Assembly (NCBI RefSeq): GCF_007995215.1
Contig: NZ_VCDK01000005.1
Location: forward strand, 186,001 to 250,000
Length of the DNA stretch: 64,000 nucleotides
Reading direction: 5' to 3'
DNA from: Shimia ponticola
Lineage (GTDB): Bacteria > Pseudomonadota > Alphaproteobacteria > Rhodobacterales > Rhodobacteraceae
Position numbers and translations under genes: made by a program. Below, piece by piece: positions 7,847 to 16,775 of the stretch. Numbering within the stretch: the stretch's first letter is position 1; the number at the start of each line of letters is the position of its first letter. Below the pieces are notes generated by a model. The model made no database searches. It was not told the DNA's origin and was given only the letters and a program-made list of their open reading frames with translations.

Positions 7847-9424
7847 TCAATACCCCAACGCACATCCATCTTTTCTAGGATCAGACGCCCCAACCAGCAC
7901 CCCATCCTCGCGGATCAGGATTGCCTGCGCGCCGCCGATTGGGCCGGTGTCGGAGTTCACCGGATGGCCCAAGTCGGCAAGCGACTGCCGGACATCAGGC
8001 GTATAGCCGCGCTCGGTGCGAAGCTCTCCCTGATCGAAGAAACAGCGGGGGCCGTCGATGGCTTCCTGCGGGGACAGGCCAAAGTCGACCATGTTGGTGA
8101 TAAAGCGCGCGTGGCCGTGTGGCTGATAGGCTCCGCCCATGACGCCAAAGGGCATCACCGTACGTCCGTTTTGGCGCAGCATGCCCGGAATGATCGTGTG
8201 CAACGGACGCTTGCCGCCCATCGCCTCGTTCACATGGCCGGGCTTGAGGTTAAACCCGGCACCACGGTTGTGGAACATCACGCCGAACTTGTCGCTCATG
8301 ATCCGCGAACCGAAATCCTTGAAAATCGAGTAGATCAAGGACACCGCCATGCCGTCCTTGTCGACGACCGACAGCGTGATGGTTTCCTTGTGAACCTCTT
8401 CGCTGGCTTGATGAGGCGACGCGATGACCTTGGTCGGGTCAATCAGTTTGGCGAGCGCTGCCGCTGTGTCGGGTGACAGCATGTGATCAAGCCGGGTCAC
8501 GTGATCCGCGTCACCCAGCACGCGGTCGCGTGTGTCATAGGCCAGCTTGGCGGCCTCAACCTCGATATGCGCACGTTCTGCGCCAAAGGGATCCATGCCG
8601 GACAGATCAAAGTGTTTGAGGATGTTCAGGATCAGGATAGCGGTGGCACCTGAGCCATTCGGCGGATGCTCGACCAATTCATAGGGTCCGTAGGTCCCGG
8701 TGATTGGCGTTGTGTATTCACCGCGCACATTGGCAAAGTCCTCAAGCGTGTGCACACCGCCATGGGCCTGCAAAGTGGCGACCATGTCTTCGGCCACCTC
8801 TCCTTCGTAAAACCCGTCGCGACCGTCCATCGCGATGCGACGCAGCGCTTCCGCCTGCTTCGGCACACGGTAAAGGTAACCAGGCTCAGGGGCTTTGCCG
8901 TCTGGCAACAGATGTTCAGCGGCATGATCTGGAATGTCGGAGGCCGCGCCGGCCCAGTCATGTGCAACGCGTGGGGCCACCGGCACCCCGGCCTCGGCAT
9001 AGTAGATCGACGGCGCGAGAATTGCCTTCAGCCCGATTTTCCCGTGATCCACAGACAGCTGACACATGGCGTCAACCGCACCGGGAACGGTGACAGCATG
9101 GGCTGAGAAAACAGGCATCGCTTCGTGACCCTCAGCGCGCAGGTCGGCAGCATTCAGCGCCGCTGGCGCGCGGCCTGATCCGTTAAAGGCGATGATGTCA
9201 GCGGTGGGCGTGGGCGAAATCAGGGCGAACATATCGCCACCTATTCCGGTCATCTGGGGTTCGCAGATGCCCTGGAGCACAGCAGCAGCCATGGCCGCGT
9301 CCATGGCGTTTCCGCCGGCTTCGAGGATCTGGATCGCCACCTTCGAGGAAAGTGGATGTGACGTGGCCACCATTCCGTGTGTGCCAAAGACCTCTGATCG
9401 TCCAGGAAGATGAAAATCGCGCAT
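7847..9424 (-). CDS. ggt: Gamma-glutamyltransferase family protein (Ntn hydrolase)
   Basis: 525 residues with the start at 9424 (GGGGA upstream); the frame is open back to 9688 but that extension is not protein-like. The self-cleaving precursor motif is visible: T348 in KETITLSVVDKDG would become the N-terminal nucleophile of a 178-residue small subunit. Other GGT blocks include GGNAMDAAMAAA, GIGGDMFALI and, near the C-terminus, MGGAYQPHGHARF. Unlike E. coli GGT there is no signal peptide, so the enzyme is probably cytoplasmic. Substrates could be gamma-glutamyl amides or glutathione conjugates; related acylases look similar. It is convergent with tdh and has no obvious operon partner. Confidence 0.88.
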   Translation of the reverse strand: MRDFHLPGRSEVFGTHGMVATSHPLSSKVAIQILEAGGNAMDAAMAAAVLQGICEPQMTGIGGDMFALISPTPTADIIAFNGSGRAPAALNAADLRAEGHEAMPVFSAHAVTVPGAVDAMCQLSVDHGKIGLKAILAPSIYYAEAGVPVAPRVAHDWAGAASDIPDHAAEHLLPDGKAPEPGYLYRVPKQAEALRRIAMDGRDGFYEGEVAEDMVATLQAHGGVHTLEDFANVRGEYTTPITGTYGPYELVEHPPNGSGATAILILNILKHFDLSGMDPFGAERAHIEVEAAKLAYDTRDRVLGDADHVTRLDHMLSPDTAAALAKLIDPTKVIASPHQASEEVHKETITLSVVDKDGMAVSLIYSIFKDFGSRIMSDKFGVMFHNRGAGFNLKPGHVNEAMGGKRPLHTIIPGMLRQNGRTVMPFGVMGGAYQPHGHARFITNMVDFGLSPQEAIDGPRCFFDQGELRTERGYTPDVRQSLADLGHPVNSDTGPIGGAQAILIREDGVLVGASDPRKDGCALGY

Positions 9425-9739
9425 AGTGTCCCCGTTCTTGATTGTTGCGGAGCCTAAGCCTCGAACGTCAAAGTTCAATTCATCTGATGGATTTTTGGGC
9501 AGTATTTGGCAGCCAAGAACCTCGGCGCCGCGCTCTGGGTGGGGGCTAGATAGCGCTGCGCCGAGGGAAGCATCTTGGCTACAGAGGCTGGTATGCGGGC
9601 CGTTCGGGGCGGCGGAGCGGTGGCATTCCGGCGGAATTGCGGCAAAACGAGATGGCGCAGAAACAGTCTGTTCCCAGCTGAACCGCAATGTGCCATCAAC
9701 ATCAAAATGGGTGTTCCAACTTGTGGTGCCAGTCGCGTT
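9425..9739. other. Intergenic region without a recognisable gene
   Basis: 315 bp between the ggt start and the stop of the RsbW-like gene. It must hold the ggt promoter (minus strand). ORFs here are short, low-complexity or antisense extensions and none has a convincing ribosome-binding site. No strong hairpin or repeat seen. Confidence 0.5.
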
Positions 9740-10192
9740 TTAGGCGGGCGCGCCGACGGTCATGCGAAAGCGCAAGTGATTGGCGTTTTCCAGCCGCTCA
9801 TAGACCATGTCCTTGGCCAGTTCACCGATCAGGAACCACCCAAATCCTCCCTCTGGCAAATCCTCAATCGGAACATCCAAATTGGCCAGTTCACCGAGAG
9901 GGGTTTTGCCCTCTGGCATGGGTTTGCCAAAGTCGCGCAGGTCAAAGCTGACGCTGCCGGGTGCATAAGCCATATCAAGCTCAATGCGGCCATCGCCTTT
10001 GTCCTCATAGGCGTGTTCAGCAATGTTGTTCAGCACCTCCGCGAGGACCAGTTCAACGGTTCCGGTTTCCTCGGGCAGAAAGGCGCGATCCTCCATATCC
10101 TCGACCAGAGCCAAGAGCGAGTTGCGAACCTCGAACGTATCGCTGGCACAGCGGATCGAGAGGCTGCTGTCTGTCGTGTGAACTTCGATCAT
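9740..10192 (-). CDS. RsbW-like ATP-binding anti-sigma factor / serine kinase
   Basis: 150 residues of a GHKL-type ATPase (HATPase_c_2). The N-box ELVLAEVLNNIAEHAYED (about residues 45-62) and GGFGWFLIGELAKDMVYER near the C-terminus are the nucleotide-binding motifs of the RsbW/SpoIIAB class. It starts eight bases after a STAS-domain gene, the standard antagonist arrangement. The expected role is to phosphorylate the STAS serine and hold a sigma factor or other partner inactive. No sigma factor or PP2C phosphatase lies nearby, so the regulated partner is elsewhere. Confidence 0.85.
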   Translation of the reverse strand: MIEVHTTDSSLSIRCASDTFEVRNSLLALVEDMEDRAFLPEETGTVELVLAEVLNNIAEHAYEDKGDGRIELDMAYAPGSVSFDLRDFGKPMPEGKTPLGELANLDVPIEDLPEGGFGWFLIGELAKDMVYERLENANHLRFRMTVGAPA

Positions 10193-10200
10193 TTTGCCCC

Positions 10201-10539
10201 CTATGATGCCATACGGGCCAGAACCGATCCCACGCTGTCGTGGATCTTAAAGACCGATTCCATGCGTGTGAGCTTGAACACCTTGGCCACGACCGGGGTG
10301 AGACCTGCCAATTCAAGAATATGCGCGCCGTGCAAAAGCTTCATGGCCGCGACGACGGCCCCTAGGCCCGAACTGTCAATGAAGGTCACGTCCGACAGGT
10401 CAAGAATAACCCGTTTTGGGCCGTCTTGCGTGACATCGCGCATTTTGTCCTTGAACTGGATCGCCACTGCCGCATCAATCCGGCTGTCATGGACCTTAAC
10501 GATGCGCAGTCCGGGCCGATCCTTGGTGCTGAGATCCAT
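10201..10539 (-). CDS. STAS domain anti-anti-sigma factor
   Basis: 112 residues from the ATG at 10539 (GAGGC upstream). VILDLSDVTFIDSSGLGAVV is the STAS core; S57 in DSSG corresponds to the phosphorylated serine of SpoIIAA/RsbV. It lies upstream of the RsbW-like kinase on the same strand with an eight-base gap, so the two form a partner-switching module. The unphosphorylated form would sequester the kinase. The signal input is not visible here. Confidence 0.88.
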   Translation of the reverse strand: MDLSTKDRPGLRIVKVHDSRIDAAVAIQFKDKMRDVTQDGPKRVILDLSDVTFIDSSGLGAVVAAMKLLHGAHILELAGLTPVVAKVFKLTRMESVFKIHDSVGSVLARMAS

Positions 10540-10608
10540 ATGATTGCCTCGTGTTTGATATGTGCGCACGCTAGGGTCGAAGCGCTAAGAATTGGTTGAG
10601 GAACATCA

Positions 10609-11784
10609 ATGGGTCAGGACGTTTTCATTTGCGGAGCAGCGCGGACGCCGATGGGCGGGATGCAAGGGGCCTTTGCTCCGCTTGAGGCCGCCGAACTGGG
10701 CGGTGCCGCGATCAAGGCGGCGCTGGACGGTGCCGGTGTTTCTGCTGCGGATGAGGTCCTGATGGGATGCGTCCTGCCAGCGGGCCAAGGTCAGGCCCCA
10801 GCGCGCCAAGCAGCGTTTCTGGGCGGGCTGGGCGAAGAAGTCCCGGCGACAACGCTGAACAAGATGTGCGGCTCGGGCATGAAGGCCGCGATGATGGCTT
10901 GGGATTCTCTGGCGCTCGGGCGCAGCGATGTGGTTGTCGCAGGCGGGATGGAGAGCATGACCAACGCACCATACCTTCTGCCAAAGATGCGCGGCGGCGC
11001 GCGGTTGGGCCACGGAGAGGTCAAAGACAGCATGTTCCTCGATGGGCTGGAGGACGCCTATGACAAAGGCCGCCTGATGGGCACCTTTGCCGAGGATTGC
11101 GCTGAGTCGTTCCAATTCACGCGCGAGGCACAAGACAGCTTTGCATTGGCATCCTTGTCGCGGGCGACCGCCGCGATCGAAGGCGGGGCCTTTGCGGATG
11201 AAGTGACGCCCGTAACTGTTTCGGGTCGCAAGGGCGACACGGTTGTCGAAATTGACGAACAGCCCGGGAATGCGCGGCCTGACAAAATCCCCCACCTGAA
11301 GCCCGCGTTCCGCAAGGACGGGACCGTGACACCTGCCAACTCATCTTCGATCTCGGATGGCGCAGCGGCTTTGGTGCTGGCCAGTGCCGCAGCCGTTGAG
11401 GCGCAAGGTCTGACACCGCGCGCGCGCATTCTGGGGCATGCATCTCATGCGCAAGCTCCGGGTCTGTTTACAACGGCACCTGTGCCAGCAGCAAAAAAGT
11501 TGCTCGATCAAATCGGATGGTCGGTTGCAGATGTGGACCTGTGGGAAGTGAACGAAGCCTTCGCCGTCGTGCCGATGGCCTTCATGCATGAAATGGGCGT
11601 GTCCCATGACAAGCTGAACGTGAACGGCGGCGCCTGTGCCCTTGGTCACCCTATCGGGGCCTCGGGTGCCCGCATTATGGTCACTTTGTTGAATGCGCTT
11701 GAAAAGCGAGGCCTGAAGCGTGGGGTCGCCGCGATTTGTATCGGCGGGGGCGAAGGCACGGCAATTGCGATTGAGCGTGTATGA
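10609..11784 (+). CDS. Acetyl-CoA acetyltransferase (thiolase)
   Basis: 391 residues. GAGG lies seven bases before the ATG. Nucleophile C87 in LNKMCGSG, histidine loop GHPIGASGA and second cysteine in ICIGGGEG define a complete thiolase. It is divergent from the STAS gene across 69 bp and translationally coupled (ATGA at 11781) to the GAF-domain methionine sulfoxide reductase downstream. The coupling has no obvious metabolic logic. Identity to the thiolase at 3169 looks moderate by eye, so these are paralogues rather than a recent duplication. Confidence 0.92.
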   Translation: MGQDVFICGAARTPMGGMQGAFAPLEAAELGGAAIKAALDGAGVSAADEVLMGCVLPAGQGQAPARQAAFLGGLGEEVPATTLNKMCGSGMKAAMMAWDSLALGRSDVVVAGGMESMTNAPYLLPKMRGGARLGHGEVKDSMFLDGLEDAYDKGRLMGTFAEDCAESFQFTREAQDSFALASLSRATAAIEGGAFADEVTPVTVSGRKGDTVVEIDEQPGNARPDKIPHLKPAFRKDGTVTPANSSSISDGAAALVLASAAAVEAQGLTPRARILGHASHAQAPGLFTTAPVPAAKKLLDQIGWSVADVDLWEVNEAFAVVPMAFMHEMGVSHDKLNVNGGACALGHPIGASGARIMVTLLNALEKRGLKRGVAAICIGGGEGTAIAIERV

Positions 11785-12233
11785 TGCGGGTTGATTACGA
11801 TCAGTTGGCGCAAACCGTCACGGCTTTGACGGCCGGGGAAAGCGATCCCGTAGCGCTGATGGCGACCGTGGCATGCGAAGTGCATCATTCAGATGATCGG
11901 TTCGATTGGACGGGTTTCTACCGTGTGGTTGCACCCGAGATGATGAAGATTGGCCCCTATCAGGGCGGGCATGGGTGCCTGACCATTCCGTTTGCGCGTG
12001 GCGTCTGCGGCGCCGCCGCGCGGACAGGGGAGGTGCAGTTGGTGGATGATGTGGATGCGTTTGTTGACCACATCGCCTGTTCAAGCACCACGCGGTCTGA
12101 GCTGGTTATCCCGGTCCGAAACGCGACAGGGACCCTGCTGGGCGTGTTTGACATCGACAGCGATCAGTTGGGCGCATTCACGCGCGAAGACGCGGACCGC
12201 TTGCAGAGCCTTTTGGATCAGGTGTTCGCCTGA
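11781..12233 (+). CDS. msrC: GAF-domain free methionine-(R)-sulfoxide reductase
   Basis: 150 residues. It is a single GAF domain with the three cysteines of the fRMsr family at C66 (GGHGCLTI), C76 (RGVCGAAA) and C100 (DHIACSS), plus the acidic residues in RSELVIP and GVFDIDSD that bind free methionine sulfoxide. The family usually has Asp after the catalytic HIAC; here it is Ser, a small deviation. It reduces free methionine-R-sulfoxide, using thioredoxin in characterised members. The start at 11781 overlaps the thiolase stop; a second ATG follows at 11784 and cannot be excluded. Confidence 0.85.
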   Translation: MMRVDYDQLAQTVTALTAGESDPVALMATVACEVHHSDDRFDWTGFYRVVAPEMMKIGPYQGGHGCLTIPFARGVCGAAARTGEVQLVDDVDAFVDHIACSSTTRSELVIPVRNATGTLLGVFDIDSDQLGAFTREDADRLQSLLDQVFA

Positions 12234-12255
12234 TCGTCGGTGTCTGGAGGGTCCG

Positions 12256-12591
12256 TCAAAGGTGCCGCGATAAAGACAAAGCCGCATCAGCCACGAGAAA
12301 AGGCGCTGCCGTCACAAGGCAAAGCGCCGCGCATTGAAGGATAAGAATAGCCCAAAGCAGGGTGCTGAAGGGCTGTTTCCGGGTCTTGTGACGAAACCGC
12401 GCGCGTGCCCAAAAGGCACCGGGCGTGCCACCAAGGGCTGACCAAAACAGCAAACGACGCTCTGGTACGCGGCGATGGCCCGACATGGCTTGGCGTTTAT
12501 CGTACCAGAACAGAAAGACGGTTACGCAGTTCGCGGCCAGCACGAACGCGAGCACAAGGATCGCGGGTGGAATGTGAGCAAACTGGTCCAT
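12256..12591 (-). CDS. DUF1294 family membrane protein
   Basis: 111 residues. The signature runs from YDKRQAMSGHRRVPERRLL through SALGGTPGAFWA to RFRHKTRKQPF, which I recognise as DUF1294. Three hydrophobic segments are visible (about 10-30, 47-62 and 78-105). Function is unknown for the family. It is convergent with msrC (22-bp gap) and divergent from the XRE-cupin gene, so the double operator at 12668-12729 lies in its promoter region too. Confidence 0.85.
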   Translation of the reverse strand: MDQFAHIPPAILVLAFVLAANCVTVFLFWYDKRQAMSGHRRVPERRLLFWSALGGTPGAFWARARFRHKTRKQPFSTLLWAILILQCAALCLVTAAPFLVADAALSLSRHL

Positions 12592-12667
12592 GGCGAGACC
12601 CTAGCCTGCGACTAAGCCGGAATTTTGACCACTCGGCTCACGCCCGCTTCTCATGCCGCACTGCCGC

Positions 12668-12729
12668 GTGAAATTTTCTTGCAATTTTTCACGACTCGGG
12701 CATCGTGAAAAAAGACTGCAGATTTTCAC
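12668..12729. promoter_or_regulatory. Tandem 25-bp operator-like dyads upstream of the XRE-cupin operon
   Basis: Two sites, 12668-12692 and 12705-12729, each begin GTGAAA and end TTTCAC, and each has a central TGCA-containing hexamer (TTGCAA and CTGCAG) at the same offset. Repeat period 37 bp. They lie between the divergent DUF1294 and XRE-cupin starts, the expected place for autoregulation. The second overlaps the in-frame GTG at 12705, which argues that translation starts later. Confidence 0.7.
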
Positions 12730-12740
12730 GGCCCGTCCGA

Positions 12741-13310
12741 ATGACACACGCCTCTCCGATGACAAGCTCTCTGGGTGCAGACCTGCGCGCGTTGCGCAAG
12801 GCGCGTGGCTTGACGCTTCAGGATTTGGCCGAAGCTTTAGGACGATCGGTTGGTTGGCTCAGTCAAGTTGAGCGGGACATGTCGGAACCCTCGATCACCG
12901 ATCTACGCCATATCGCGAAAGCCCTTGATGTGTCGGTGTCATCGCTCTTCCGGCAAGAACCAACAGAAGCCAAGGAAGATGGCTATATCGTCCGCTCGAC
13001 AGGGCGACGGCCAATTGGATCGCGGGCGGCGGGATTGGTTGAAGAGCTTCTTTCACCCGACCTGACTGACGACTTCGAAATGGTGCATTCCACCTTTGAA
13101 CCCGGGGCGCAGATCGTTGAACCGGTCACCCGCCCTACCCAAGAGGTCGGATACATCGTCTCTGGGCAGTTGGATCTTTGGATCGACGGTAAATCCTATG
13201 CTCTGAACACCGGCGACAGCTTTCGCATCCGCGGCGAGCCATTTCGCTGGATGAACCCTTACGACACTCCGTGCGAGGCCATCTGGGTCATCGCTCCGCC
13301 GGTGTATTGA
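12741..13310 (+). CDS. XRE family transcriptional regulator with cupin domain
   Basis: 189 residues from the ATG at 12741; a further ATG at 12759 is equally possible and a GTG at 12705 is unlikely because it lies in the operator. Helix-turn-helix about residues 12-68 (LTLQDLAEALGRSVGWLSQVERDMSEPS), cupin about 110-185 (EVGYIVSGQLDLWIDG, LNTGDSFRIRG). It is the first gene of a same-strand series running to 20629 and is 12 bp from the LysE gene. It probably senses a betaine- or glycine-related ligand and controls the operon through the dyads just upstream (inference). Confidence 0.87.
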   Translation: MTHASPMTSSLGADLRALRKARGLTLQDLAEALGRSVGWLSQVERDMSEPSITDLRHIAKALDVSVSSLFRQEPTEAKEDGYIVRSTGRRPIGSRAAGLVEELLSPDLTDDFEMVHSTFEPGAQIVEPVTRPTQEVGYIVSGQLDLWIDGKSYALNTGDSFRIRGEPFRWMNPYDTPCEAIWVIAPPVY

Positions 13311-13322
13311 GGCGATGCTGAT

Positions 13323-13943
13323 ATGAGTTTCGAGGGCTGGCTGATCTTTGTCGCGTTCTGGATCATCTTTGTGACGACGCCGGGGCCCAATGCGGCCAAC
13401 TGCATTCAGAACGGCATGACCTTTGGATTTCGCCGAAGTCTATGGGGCGTGCTGGCAATCCTGACGCAAGCAACCGCGTTCCTTCTGTTATCAGCCGCTG
13501 GCGTGACTGCACTGATCGTGGCGCTGCCGGAGGTGTTCTTCTGGGTGCAACTGGCGGGAGCTGCCTTGCTGGTCTTTTTAGGCGTCCGCGCTTGGCTAAA
13601 TGCGCGCAACGAGGTCAAAATGCCAGGCGCAGCCGGGTCGATCTATGGCCGCGCTCTGGCCATCGCGACGATCAACGCCAAGAGCCTTGCAGGATACCTC
13701 GCAGCATTCAGCCAGTTTGTGCAGCCGGATGTTGCGATCTGGGTGCAGATGCAGGTCATCATGCCAACGGCCCTGACGCTGACGGCGATCAGTTATGTTG
13801 GCTACACAGCCTTGGGCGCTGGCCTAGGACGGGCGGCGCTCGGTGCAGTCTTCAACACATGGGTGCGGCGCGGCTTGGCGGCGTGCTTTGTGATCTACGG
13901 TGCGCTTCTGGGGGCTTCGGCCCTGCCGGGGAGGGCCGCGTGA
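13323..13943 (+). CDS. LysE family translocator
   Basis: 206 residues with five to six hydrophobic segments. The N-terminal FVTTPGPNAANCIQNGMTFG is the LysE/RhtB signature (PGPN and the following helix). Members export amino acids or small zwitterions. In this operon the most sensible cargo is an amino acid or methylated glycine derivative that accumulates during demethylation, but this is inference. Its stop overlaps the GFA-family start (TGATG). Confidence 0.9.
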   Translation: MSFEGWLIFVAFWIIFVTTPGPNAANCIQNGMTFGFRRSLWGVLAILTQATAFLLLSAAGVTALIVALPEVFFWVQLAGAALLVFLGVRAWLNARNEVKMPGAAGSIYGRALAIATINAKSLAGYLAAFSQFVQPDVAIWVQMQVIMPTALTLTAISYVGYTALGAGLGRAALGAVFNTWVRRGLAACFVIYGALLGASALPGRAA

Positions 13944-14317
13944 TGTTGCGAGGATCCTGCCTTTGTGGGGCCATCACCTACGAAGCGAAGGGCGAGGCAG
14001 GCGCACCTGCTGCCTGCCACTGCACCCAATGCCGCAAGACCTCCGGTCATATCTGGGCGTCTTCTTACGTCGCACCGGAGAACCTGATCATCACCGGGGA
14101 TGTCCTCTGGTTTCAGTCTTCGGAGAAGGCGAAACGCGGCTTTTGCCCAACCTGCGGATCGGCGCTGTTCTGGCAGCATAAAGACGATCCGTTCATCTGT
14201 TTTTCGATGGGTTCCATCGACGGCGCAAGCGGTCTCACGCTGCGCGGCCATATCCATACCGCCACCAAAGGCGACTACTACGACATCGCGGCCAAAGAGC
14301 CGCAGAGGGAGGATTAA
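13943..14317 (+). CDS. GFA family zinc-binding protein
   Basis: 124 residues. Cysteine pattern C6-x-C8 (GSCLCGAI), CHCTQC near residue 30 and CPTCG near 71 define the zinc sites of the Gfa/CENP-V fold. The family is named for glutathione-dependent formaldehyde activation in Paracoccus, although many members have other roles. It is sandwiched by overlapping junctions (TGATG before, TAATG after) between a LysE exporter and a dimethylglycine-dehydrogenase-like gene. Because those enzymes can release formaldehyde, a formaldehyde-handling role is attractive here. Confidence 0.85.
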   Translation: MLRGSCLCGAITYEAKGEAGAPAACHCTQCRKTSGHIWASSYVAPENLIITGDVLWFQSSEKAKRGFCPTCGSALFWQHKDDPFICFSMGSIDGASGLTLRGHIHTATKGDYYDIAAKEPQRED

Positions 14318-16764
14318 TGTCTGATTTTCCAACGACTGCACGGGTTGTCATTATTGGCGGGGGCGTTGTCGGCGTCTCTGGCCTGTACCATCTGGCAAAG
14401 ATGGGGTGGACCGATTGTGTTCTGCTTGAAAAGAACGAACTGACAGCCGGGTCCACGTGGCACGCGGCGGGGAATTGTCCGTCGTTCTCGACCTCATGGG
14501 CGGTGATGAACATGCAGCGCTATTCGCTGTCGCTCTATGCCGGACTGTCGGACGAGGTCGATTATCCGATGAACTATCACGTCACCGGGTCGATCCGGTT
14601 GGCGCATTCCAAAGAGCGGATGCAAGAGTTCGAACGCGCGGTCAGCATGGGTCGGTATCAGGGCATGGACCTGCACATGATGACCAATGCCGAGATGAAA
14701 GAGGCCTATCCGTTCTTGGAAACGCACGATCTTGCGGGCGGCATGTGGGACCCGGATGATGGCGACATTGACCCGGCGCAGCTGACACAGGCTCTTGCCA
14801 AAGGCGCGCGCCAGATGGGTGCGAATATCCAGCGGTTCTGTCCAGCGACAGGTGTAAGCCGTGAAGGCGATGAATGGATCGTTCACACCGACAAGGGCGA
14901 CATTCGCTGCGAATATGTGGTGAACGCGGCCGGGTATTATGCCCAGCGCGTGGGCGAGTGGTTCAAACCCTATGGCGGGCGCACGGTGCCGATGGCCACG
15001 ATGAGCCACCAGTATTTCCTGACAGAGGAAATCCCGGCGCTGAAAGAATGGACCGAGAGCAACGGGCGCAAGATCCCGCTCCTGCGCGATGTGGACAGCT
15101 CATACTATCTGCGGCAGGACAAGAACGGTCTGAACCTTGGGCCCTATGAGCGGAACTGCAAAGGTCACTGGATGACCCCGGATGATCCGATGCCGGAGGA
15201 CTTTAGCTTCCAGCTTTATCCAGACGATCTGGAGCGGCTGGAGTGGTACATCGAAGACGCGATGGCACGTGTTCCGATCCTGGGTGAAGGCGGCGTTGGC
15301 CGCAACATCAACGGGCCGATCCCCTATGCGCCAGATGGTCTGCCTCTGATCGGGCCCATGCCGGGTGTGAAGAACGCGTTTGAAGCCTGTGTGTTTACCT
15401 TTGGGATCACCCAAGGCGGCGGCGCTGGCAAGGTTCTTGCCGAATGGATCGTGGAAGGCGAGACCGAGTGGGACATGTGGGCCGTCGATCCACGCCGTTA
15501 CACCGACTACACGGATCAGGACTACTGCAACAAGAAGGCGATGGAGGTCTATGGCCACGAATACGCCATGCACTTCCCATACCATGAGTGGCCTGCGGCC
15601 CGGGACAAGAAGCTGTCGCCGGTCCATGACAAGGTCAAGGAACTGGGCGGTGTCATGGGGGCCTATAACGGGTGGGAACGCGCCAACTGGTTCGCGAAAC
15701 CCGGTGATGACACATCCGAGGAAAGCACACACACATGGGGCCGCTCCGGTCCATGGGAGCAACGCATTCGCGAGGAGTGCGAAGCGGTGCGCGACGGTGT
15801 TGGGGTGCTGGACCTGCCAGGCTTCTCACGGTTCACCCTGTCGGGCGACGGCGCAGCCGAGTATCTGCGTGGCCTGATCACAGGCGCATTGCCCAAGATC
15901 GGGCGGATGAACCTTGCCTATTTCGCTGATAGCCGGGGCCGGATTTTGACTGAAATGTCAGTCATTCGTCACGGAGAAGACGACTTCACGCTGATCACGG
16001 CGGCGTCCGCACAATGGCATGACTTTGAAGTGCTATCGAAGGCGCTGCCCGAGGGGCTGGCGCTGACGGACATCACCACCTCCATGTCGACGCTGATCGT
16101 CTGTGGTCCGAAGGCGCGAGATCTGTTCACGGCGATGGGAACAGATGCAGACCTGTCTTTGCCATGGCTTTCTCATCAGTCGGCGACAGTCGCTGGGCAG
16201 GCTTGCAAGCTGGCGCGCGTCAGCTTTGCCGGCGAGCTCGGCTGGGAAATCCATGCGAAGATGGACGTGATGCCCGCGATCTATGACGCGGTCTTGGCAG
16301 CAGGGGCGACTCCATTTGGCATGTACGCCCTGAACAGCCTGCGGATCGAGAAAGGCTACCGCGCTTGGAAAGGCGACCTGTCGACCGATTACACGCTGTT
16401 TGAAGGTGGCCTCGACCGGTTCGTGAAACTGGACAAACCTCAGGACTTCCCCGGCAAATCGGCCTTGATGAACGAAAAGCAACAAGGCTCCAAAAAGCGT
16501 TTCGTGACGCTGAAGGTCGACGCGAATGGCTATGACGCCCCGTATATGTCGACGCTTTGGGCCGGGGATGAGGTCGTGGGCGAGACAACGTCAGGTGCAT
16601 GGGGGTATCGTGTCGATGCGTCCATCGCATTGGGCATGTTGCGCAGCGATCTTGCCGTGCCGGGAACCGAGCTTGAGGTGAACATCTACGGGGCGCGGCA
16701 CAAGGCGGTCGTGCAACCCGATGAGCCGATGTGGGATCCTGAAAACCAACGACTGCGCGCTTGA
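14317..16764 (+). CDS. Dimethylglycine/sarcosine dehydrogenase-like flavoprotein A (DAO-GcvT fusion)
   Basis: 815 residues. N-terminal FAD-binding DAO domain (VVIIGGGVVGVSGLYHL) with H49 in GSTWHAAG, the site of covalent FAD attachment in dimethylglycine and sarcosine dehydrogenases. From about residue 430 it is a GcvT-like folate-binding domain (GWERANWFA, FAGELGWEIH, NSLRIEKGYRAW). It removes N-methyl groups as formaldehyde or methylene-tetrahydrofolate. The residues after the FAD histidine differ from paralogue B at 18185, so the two probably take different substrates, for example dimethylglycine and sarcosine; which is which cannot be read here. Confidence 0.88.
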   Translation: MSDFPTTARVVIIGGGVVGVSGLYHLAKMGWTDCVLLEKNELTAGSTWHAAGNCPSFSTSWAVMNMQRYSLSLYAGLSDEVDYPMNYHVTGSIRLAHSKERMQEFERAVSMGRYQGMDLHMMTNAEMKEAYPFLETHDLAGGMWDPDDGDIDPAQLTQALAKGARQMGANIQRFCPATGVSREGDEWIVHTDKGDIRCEYVVNAAGYYAQRVGEWFKPYGGRTVPMATMSHQYFLTEEIPALKEWTESNGRKIPLLRDVDSSYYLRQDKNGLNLGPYERNCKGHWMTPDDPMPEDFSFQLYPDDLERLEWYIEDAMARVPILGEGGVGRNINGPIPYAPDGLPLIGPMPGVKNAFEACVFTFGITQGGGAGKVLAEWIVEGETEWDMWAVDPRRYTDYTDQDYCNKKAMEVYGHEYAMHFPYHEWPAARDKKLSPVHDKVKELGGVMGAYNGWERANWFAKPGDDTSEESTHTWGRSGPWEQRIREECEAVRDGVGVLDLPGFSRFTLSGDGAAEYLRGLITGALPKIGRMNLAYFADSRGRILTEMSVIRHGEDDFTLITAASAQWHDFEVLSKALPEGLALTDITTSMSTLIVCGPKARDLFTAMGTDADLSLPWLSHQSATVAGQACKLARVSFAGELGWEIHAKMDVMPAIYDAVLAAGATPFGMYALNSLRIEKGYRAWKGDLSTDYTLFEGGLDRFVKLDKPQDFPGKSALMNEKQQGSKKRFVTLKVDANGYDAPYMSTLWAGDEVVGETTSGAWGYRVDASIALGMLRSDLAVPGTELEVNIYGARHKAVVQPDEPMWDPENQRLRA

Positions 16765-16775
16765 TCTGAAGGTAT

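Noticed and set aside
9575-10543. 322-codon ORF on the plus strand
   Set aside because: It runs antisense through the RsbW-like and STAS genes, which are both well supported; composition is atypical.
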